This document shows, piece after piece, positions 58,269 through 64,000 of a DNA stretch of 64,000 nt. The position numbers were made by a program, and so were the translations under genes. The stretch's first letter is position 1; the number at the start of each line of letters is the position of its first letter. The notes beneath the pieces were generated by a model that searched no databases, had not been told where the DNA came from, and worked only from the letters and a program-made list of their open reading frames with translations. Source of the DNA: Deltaproteobacteria bacterium (GTDB lineage Bacteria; Myxococcota_A; Polyangia; Polyangiales; Polyangiaceae); the NCBI GenBank assembly GCA_016875405.1, contig VGRJ01000013.1:1-64000 (forward strand). Reading direction: 5' to 3'.

Positions 58269-59183
58269 GTGAAGATCGCGCACCTCTCGGACCTGCACGT
58301 CCCGGCGTGGCAAGGCGTCACCCTCGAGCGCTGCCTCAACAAGCGACTCACGGGGCTCGCGAACCTGCGGCTACGACGCGGCCACGAACATGAGGGCTAC
58401 GCGCTGTCGGCAGTGGCGCGCGCGGTGCGCGAGCGAGCCGACATCGATCACGTCGTCGTGACGGGCGACCTCACGAACTTGGCGCTCGAAGAGGAGTTCG
58501 AGGCGGCGCGACGGTTCCTCGCCGAGGAACTCGCCCTCGACCCCTCGCGGGTCACGGTGATCCCAGGCAACCACGACGCGTACACGCGCGGCGCCTACGA
58601 GTCTCGACGGTTCGAGCGTTACCTCTCGAGCTACGCGACGAACGATCTCCCCGGCGCGAGCGCGATGCACGAAGAGCGGGCGTTTCCGTTCGTCCGAATT
58701 CGCGGCCCCGTCGCGATAGTAGGCCTCTCCACCGCGGTGCCGCGTCCGCCGCTCGTCGCGTCCGGCGAAGTCGGTGCGCTCCAGCGAGCGGCGCTCCACG
58801 CGGTGCTCGCACACTCCGAGGTCTCCTCCCGGTTTCCGGTGATCCTGATTCATCACCCGTGGCATCGCCCACCCTCGCTGAAGAAGGCGATGCTGGACGC
58901 GCTCGACGACCGTGACGAGCTGAAGGAGGTGCTCGACGTGCTCCCGCGCGGCCTGCTCCTGCACGGTCACCTCCATCGGCGAATGCGCCGCACGCTGGGA
59001 ACGGCGCGAGGGAAGCTCGACGTGCTGGGAGCGACCAGCGCATCGTTGGTCTGCGACGACCCTGACCGCCGCGCGGGGTTCAACGTCTATGAGGTCGACG
59101 AGCGAGGGCTCGTCGGCGTCGAGAGCTTTCGCCTCGACGCGCAAGGCGCGCGGTTTGAGCCCGCCGCGATCGTGGCCACCTGA
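58269..59183 (+). CDS. Metallophosphoesterase
   Basis: KIAHLSDLHVPAW, VVVTGDLTNLAL, VIPGNHDAY, LIHHPWH, LLHGHLH. Confidence 0.92.
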   Translation: MKIAHLSDLHVPAWQGVTLERCLNKRLTGLANLRLRRGHEHEGYALSAVARAVRERADIDHVVVTGDLTNLALEEEFEAARRFLAEELALDPSRVTVIPGNHDAYTRGAYESRRFERYLSSYATNDLPGASAMHEERAFPFVRIRGPVAIVGLSTAVPRPPLVASGEVGALQRAALHAVLAHSEVSSRFPVILIHHPWHRPPSLKKAMLDALDDRDELKEVLDVLPRGLLLHGHLHRRMRRTLGTARGKLDVLGATSASLVCDDPDRRAGFNVYEVDERGLVGVESFRLDAQGARFEPAAIVAT

Positions 59184-59300
59184 CGCCGTGCCGCGAAGCG
59201 GACGCCGCAGCGAGCCGCGTAGCCCGCTACGCATGGACGCGTAGGTCCTTGAAATGAGTGACGCTTGGTCATGGGCGCGGAAGTTGCTGAACGGACGCGC

Positions 59301-59519
59301 ATGATGACGAACGCCGACCTCATGAACGACACGCTCCCGGAGTCCGCCCGAGGGATCTTCAGCGGAATGTCGACTTCGGGCGACCCTCGCGGCGTGCGCA
59401 TCCTCGCTCGTACGATCTACCGCGAGCTTCGCACCGCCGGCATGACCGAGCGGGAGGTGCTCGCCGTCGCGACCGAGCTGCTCGCCCAGACCGCGACGGA
59501 CCTGAAGTCGAGCCGCTGA
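59301..59519 (+). CDS. Small conserved-looking hypothetical protein
   Basis: MMTNADLMNDTLPESARGIFSGMSTSGDPRGVRILARTIYRELRTAGMTEREVLAVATELLAQTATDLKSSR. Confidence 0.6.
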   Translation: MMTNADLMNDTLPESARGIFSGMSTSGDPRGVRILARTIYRELRTAGMTEREVLAVATELLAQTATDLKSSR

Positions 59520-59598
59520 TCTGCTGCACCGCGGCCCGCGGTTTAGTGGTCGCCGCTGCCGGCATCTGGTAAGCCGCTCGCTGGTCCGGCAAGAAGCG

Positions 59599-61593
59599 AT
59601 GCTCTCCATCGTCATCAGCGAAAAAGGCGGCGCCGAGCGACGACAGGTCTTCGAGCGGGATGAGATCACGGTCGGCCGCGTGAAGGGCAACGACGTGCTC
59701 CTGCCGAAGGGCAACGTGTCGAAGCAGCACGCTCGCCTGATCGTGCGCGACGGTCGCTACATCGTCAGCGATCTCAAAAGCACGAACGGGACCTACGTCA
59801 ACCACCGTCGCATCACCCACGCGACGCTCGTACGCGAAGGCGACCGGATCTACATCGGCGATTTCATTCTTCGAATTGAGACGCCAGGCGCTGTCGCAGC
59901 GGACTCGGCGGGCGACGAGACGCAAGGCCACGAAGCCTCGCAGCACCCCATCGACGACGCCAGCGCGTGCTCGCACCTCGAGCCCTCGACGACCTCGAGC
60001 TTGCCGCACGCGTCGTCGTCTCCGGTCCCCGGCGGCGCGGAGCAGTCGTCGGCGCGGCGCTCGAGCACGAGGCCGCTCGACGACGTCGTCAGCCACTTTC
60101 CGCTCGAGCACGACCCAGACTCCGGGAGCCTCGTGCCGTCCGATGTCCCGGCGCCACCGAGACTCCCTCGGGGTGTCGCAGACACCGGCGAACATACGGC
60201 GCGAAGCCGAACGCCGTCGGGGCAGAGCGACGCTTACGGGATGCTGCAAGAGCCAGCGTCCGGGCCCTCCGCCAGCACGACGGGCTCCTACCCTGCCCTC
60301 TCGGGAGCCGGCAGCGAGGCGACCCCCTCGGGTCGTACGAGCCAGCTCGCGGTCGAAGAGATGCGGCGGGGGATGCAGCGCGAGTTCGTCGCGGAGCTCT
60401 GTGTCGCGGTCGAGCGCGAGCTCGGCACCGAGCCCCTCGAGCTCCTGCCCCGACCGACCTCGGACACGGTGAAGACCGTGGATGACATCCTCGAGCGGAT
60501 CGTCTCGGCCGATAGCCCCGCCCCCGAGCTCGACGTGAACCAGCTCTTGCCGATGGCGCTGCGCGAGCTCGTCGCGCTCGGGGCGCTCGACGTCCTGCTC
60601 GGTGACGAGGCAGTGAGCCGGATGCGCGTGACGCAGCGCGACGTCGTCCTCCAGCGGCGTGGGGTCTCCGAGCTCTACGAGGGCATCGGCTTCACGACCG
60701 AGGCTGGGCTCGTCCGCGCGATCCGCCGCCTGTGCGCCGATCTCGGCAGGCCCGTCGCCGACGACGAGTCCGTGATCGAGCGCGAGCTCTCGGACGGTCG
60801 CAAGCTCTCGGCGCTCCTCCCGCCTGCGGCGATCGGCGGCGCGGTTCTACAGATTCGACGAACGAAGAGCGAGCCCACGACCCTCAACGATCTGGTGCGG
60901 GGCGGCGCAATTTCACGGGGCATCGCGATGTTGCTGACGCACGCGATGGCGGCACGCGCGAACGTGTTGCTCGTCGGCCCCCCTGATCAAGGCGTCGACG
61001 AGGTCTTGAGCGCGCTCTGCCTCGCAGCGCCACGGGCGCATCAGATCCTGACGCTCGGAGACGATGACTTCGGAGGCCGCGCCGTGCGCCTCGGAGCGCG
61101 CGGCGAAGAGAGTCGACTCGTTGAGCTCGTTCGGGCAGCCGCCCGCATGTCGCCGGACAACCTCGTGTGCCGTCCCCTCGCGGGGGCGCCGCTCGTGGCG
61201 ACGCTCGACGCGGTGCGGGAGGGCATGACGGGGGTGCTGCTCGTCAACTCTGCGTCGACCGCGCGCGTCGCCATTGATCGGCTTGCCACAGACGTCGCGA
61301 CGACACGCGCCGTCGACGTGGCGACGGCTCGCGAGCTCGTCGCCAACACCTTCGACCTGGTGCTCGAGATCGGGCGACTCCGGGACGGCCGCGTGAGGGT
61401 CGTTCGCCTGGCCGAGCTCCGCGAGGGCGCGCCGCGCGACGTCTTCACGTTCGTGTTCCGCCGAACCGCAGCGGGCGGCGCGATCGAGGGCACGTTCTCG
61501 GCATCCGGCATCGTCCCGCGGCTGGTTGAAGATCTCGCCGCGCGTGGCATGCCGCTCGACACCGCCATCTTCCGACGACATCCTACCGCGTGA
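59599..61593 (+). CDS. FHA domain fused to a CpaF-like secretion ATPase domain with degenerate nucleotide-binding motifs
   Basis: FHA: VGRVKGNDVLLPKGNVSKQHARLIVRDGRYIVSDLKSTNGTYVN; CpaF-like LRELVALGALDVLLGDEAVSRMRVT..., ARANVLLVGPPDQGVDEVLSAL. Confidence 0.8.
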   Translation: MLSIVISEKGGAERRQVFERDEITVGRVKGNDVLLPKGNVSKQHARLIVRDGRYIVSDLKSTNGTYVNHRRITHATLVREGDRIYIGDFILRIETPGAVAADSAGDETQGHEASQHPIDDASACSHLEPSTTSSLPHASSSPVPGGAEQSSARRSSTRPLDDVVSHFPLEHDPDSGSLVPSDVPAPPRLPRGVADTGEHTARSRTPSGQSDAYGMLQEPASGPSASTTGSYPALSGAGSEATPSGRTSQLAVEEMRRGMQREFVAELCVAVERELGTEPLELLPRPTSDTVKTVDDILERIVSADSPAPELDVNQLLPMALRELVALGALDVLLGDEAVSRMRVTQRDVVLQRRGVSELYEGIGFTTEAGLVRAIRRLCADLGRPVADDESVIERELSDGRKLSALLPPAAIGGAVLQIRRTKSEPTTLNDLVRGGAISRGIAMLLTHAMAARANVLLVGPPDQGVDEVLSALCLAAPRAHQILTLGDDDFGGRAVRLGARGEESRLVELVRAAARMSPDNLVCRPLAGAPLVATLDAVREGMTGVLLVNSASTARVAIDRLATDVATTRAVDVATARELVANTFDLVLEIGRLRDGRVRVVRLAELREGAPRDVFTFVFRRTAAGGAIEGTFSASGIVPRLVEDLAARGMPLDTAIFRRHPTA

Positions 61594-61627
61594 CGCTCCG
61601 CGTCGCTTCGACCTCGCCCGACTCGCC

Positions 61628-62125
61628 ATGGCCATTCGCACCATCCTGCACTACCCCGACCCGCGCCTCCGCGAGCAGGGGCAGCCCATCACCGAGATCG
61701 ACGACCGCATTCGAGCGCTGATCGATGACGTGGCCGAGACCATGTACGCGGCTCCCGGGGTGGGCCTCGCGGCCACGCAGATCGGCGAAGCGGTGGCGCT
61801 GTTCGTGATCGACGTCGCCGACGAGGATGAGCCGAGCGACCTCAAGGTGTTCATCAACCCGGAGATCGTCGCGAAGTCCGGCAAGGCCTGCATCCGCGAG
61901 GGCTGCCTGTCGTTCCCCGGCGTCAGCGAGGAGGTCGACCGCGCCGCCGAGGTGACGGTGCGGGCGCAGGACCGGGACGGAAAGCCCTTCGAGCTCAAGG
62001 CCGACGGCCTGCTCGCGATCGCGATCCAGCACGAGCACGACCACTTGCAGGGCAAGCTGATGATCGATCACCTTGGCCTCATCAAGCGCCGCATCGTGCA
62101 CCGACAGATGACGAAGAACGGGTGA
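61628..62125 (+). CDS. def: Peptide deformylase
   Basis: GVGLAATQIG, EGCLSFPG, QHEHDHLQGKL. Confidence 0.96.
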   Translation: MAIRTILHYPDPRLREQGQPITEIDDRIRALIDDVAETMYAAPGVGLAATQIGEAVALFVIDVADEDEPSDLKVFINPEIVAKSGKACIREGCLSFPGVSEEVDRAAEVTVRAQDRDGKPFELKADGLLAIAIQHEHDHLQGKLMIDHLGLIKRRIVHRQMTKNG

Positions 62126-62233
62126 GCCGAAGGCCGGCGCGACGGCGCTCCGCGACTCCTCGAGTCGATGCCTGCGTGGCGCAGCGACGGTCGGGCTTCC
62201 GAAGGGAGCGACCGGCCCTGTCGACGCGAGGCG

Positions 62234-62249
62234 GGCCCCGGTAGGGGCC
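62234..62249. terminator. Candidate bidirectional hairpin between convergent def and ribD
   Basis: GGCCCC-ggta-GGGGCC followed by TT. Confidence 0.45.
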
Positions 62250-62253
62250 TTGG

Positions 62254-63387
62254 TCAGTCGTCCTTCTCGGGGAAGCGAATTCGGCCGTGGACGTAAGCGT
62301 CCTGCCCGCACACTTCCCACCGCGGATGCACGATCTGCGGCGCTTCGCTCGGAGTGTCGGGCCCTGCCCAATCGACCGCCCCGGGCCGACCACGCGGACC
62401 GAGCAGCTTGGGCGCGACGAACGCGTGAAGCTCGTCGGCAAGCCGCGCGGCGAGGAGACTTCCCGCGAGCTCGGCCCCGCCTTCGAAGAGGACCGAGACG
62501 ACCCCCATCGCGCCGAGCTGGACGAGCGCTGCCGCGACGTCGACGCGCCCCTCCGCCGTCATCGGGAGGCGCAGCACCTCACAGCCCGCGGCCGAGAGAG
62601 CACGCTCCTCGTCTTCGGGAGCCTCGTCGCCGCAGCAGATCCAGGTCGGCACGACGCGAGCGGTCTCGACGAGGCGCGAGGAGAGCGGCGTTCGGAGCCG
62701 CGTGTCGAATACGACCCGCGCCGGCGGCTTGGCGGACCCGAGGAGCTCGCCGTCGCGCACGGTGAGCCGAGGGTCGTCAAAGAGCGCGGTACCGATCCCG
62801 ACGGCCACCGCGTCATGCTGGGCGCGAAGCTGCTGGACCTTGGCGCGCGCCTCTGGTCCGGTCACCCACTTGCTCTGTCCGGTGCGCGTCGCGATGCGTC
62901 CGTCGAGCGACAGGGCGAGCTTCAGCGAAACGTGCGGAATGCCGGTCGTGATAAACTTGCTCCAAGGCGTGACGAGCGCACGAGCGTCGGCGCCGAGGAC
63001 GCCGACCTCGACCTCGAGGCCCGCCTCCTGCATTCGTGCGGCACCACCGCCGGCGACGTGCGGGTTGGGGTCGATGCAGCCGACGACGACGCGCTTCACC
63101 CCCGACTTCAGCACCGCGTCGACGCACGGCGGGGTCTTGCCCCAGTGGCTGCAAGGCTCAAGCGTGACGTACAACGTACCGCCACGCGCCGCCTCCCCAG
63201 CGGCTGCGAGCGCCGCGACCTCGGCGTGATCCGAGCCCGCCTGAACGTGGTACGACTCCGCGGCGATGGCGCCATCGCGATCGACGACGATCGCGCCCAC
63301 GGGCGGATTCGGAGAGGGACGCGCGCAACGAGCGAGCTCAATCGCGCGCCTCATGCGCTTGATGTCGACATCCTTGTCGCCGGCCAT
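62254..63387 (-). CDS. ribD: Bifunctional diaminohydroxyphosphoribosylaminopyrimidine deaminase / 5-amino-6-(5-phosphoribosylamino)uracil reductase
   Basis: PNPPVGAIVVD, GSDHAEVAAL, TLEPCSHWGKTPPCVDA; reductase SLDGRIATRTGQSKWVTG. Confidence 0.96.
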   Translation of the reverse strand: MAGDKDVDIKRMRRAIELARCARPSPNPPVGAIVVDRDGAIAAESYHVQAGSDHAEVAALAAAGEAARGGTLYVTLEPCSHWGKTPPCVDAVLKSGVKRVVVGCIDPNPHVAGGGAARMQEAGLEVEVGVLGADARALVTPWSKFITTGIPHVSLKLALSLDGRIATRTGQSKWVTGPEARAKVQQLRAQHDAVAVGIGTALFDDPRLTVRDGELLGSAKPPARVVFDTRLRTPLSSRLVETARVVPTWICCGDEAPEDEERALSAAGCEVLRLPMTAEGRVDVAAALVQLGAMGVVSVLFEGGAELAGSLLAARLADELHAFVAPKLLGPRGRPGAVDWAGPDTPSEAPQIVHPRWEVCGQDAYVHGRIRFPEKDD

Positions 63388-63434
63388 GCCTACCTCATGA
63401 CGCCTACGAATCGTGCCGTACCGTCGCGCTCAGG

Positions 63435-64000
63435 TCACCCGTCGAAACGAGAGAGGACGAGCGCGGCGTTGGTCCCGCCGAACCCGAAGGAGTTCGAGAG
63501 GGCGTGCCGAATGGAGCGCTCACGGGCGACCTTCGGGATGAAGTCAAGCGGACACTCGGGGTCGCGATCCTCGAGGTTCAAGGTCGGAGGGACGACGCCG
63601 CGATGCAGCGCGAGCGCCGAGACCGCCGCTTCGACCGCCCCGGCTCCGCCGAGGAGGTGCCCCATCGCGCTCTTCGTGGAGCTGACCCAGAGCTGGTCGC
63701 CGCGCGCCGAGCCGCCCGGGGCGTGCGCGTGTTCGCCGAAGACCTCGAGGATGGCCTTCGCCTCTTGGACATCCCCCTGAGGTGTCGACGTGCCATGCGC
63801 GTTCACGTAATCGATCGACGAAGGCTCGAGGTTCGCTGAGCGCAAGGCCTGGCGCATCGCGGCGATGGCGCCGCGACCGTCGGGGGCGGGCTGCGTGATG
63901 TGGTGCCCGTCGCACGACGCTCCATAGCCGGTGACCTCGGCGTAGATGCGAGCGCCGCGCGCGAGGGCGTGCTCGAGCGACTCGAGAACGAGCGTCGCCG
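63435..64000 (-). CDS. fabF: Beta-ketoacyl-ACP synthase II, C-terminal part (truncated at window edge)
   Basis: [45 protein letters not shown]. Confidence 0.93.
   Translation of the reverse strand, partial: ATLVLESLEHALARGARIYAEVTGYGASCDGHHITQPAPDGRGAIAAMRQALRSANLEPSSIDYVNAHGTSTPQGDVQEAKAILEVFGEHAHAPGGSARGDQLWVSSTKSAMGHLLGGAGAVEAAVSALALHRGVVPPTLNLEDRDPECPLDFIPKVARERSIRHALSNSFGFGGTNAALVLSRFDG

Overview
This is a high-GC, gene-dense chromosomal window of myxobacterial character (MYXO-CTERM-like tail, MopE-like motif, FHA/AgmX-PglI proteins, OMP_myx-like barrels). I found no rRNA, tRNA, IS element, prophage or CRISPR array. The left part (about 2.5-25.2 kb, minus strand) is a run of TPR proteins: 603, 1269 and 506 aa, a small secreted protein, a 666-aa FHA + AgmX/PglI C-terminal protein, a 319-aa TPR lipoprotein, and a 3849-aa TPR giant with no signal peptide. 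In content and order this resembles the Myxococcus xanthus Agl/Glt gliding or focal-adhesion cluster (gltD/E/G/I = agmU/aglT/pglI/agmK). Two outer-membrane barrel genes resembling gltA/gltB lie about 5 kb beyond it on the plus strand. Other notable loci are: a barrel plus 13-heme cytochrome c cassette (32.8-37.6 kb); pyruvate kinase translationally coupled to a Ser/Thr kinase; a PdhA-PdhB-PdhC operon followed by a Tat-type FGE-sulfatase-domain protein; and an FHA-CpaF-like protein whose Walker A and Walker B motifs are both lost. Housekeeping genes include ftsY, yraN, lysA, def, ribD and a partial fabF. Several minisatellites (18-19 bp), two convergent GGCCCC/GGGGCC hairpins, several sigma70-like promoters and a paired 17-bp dyad inside the glt-like cluster are also visible. 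All homology calls come from reading translations and recalled family motifs; no database search was possible.
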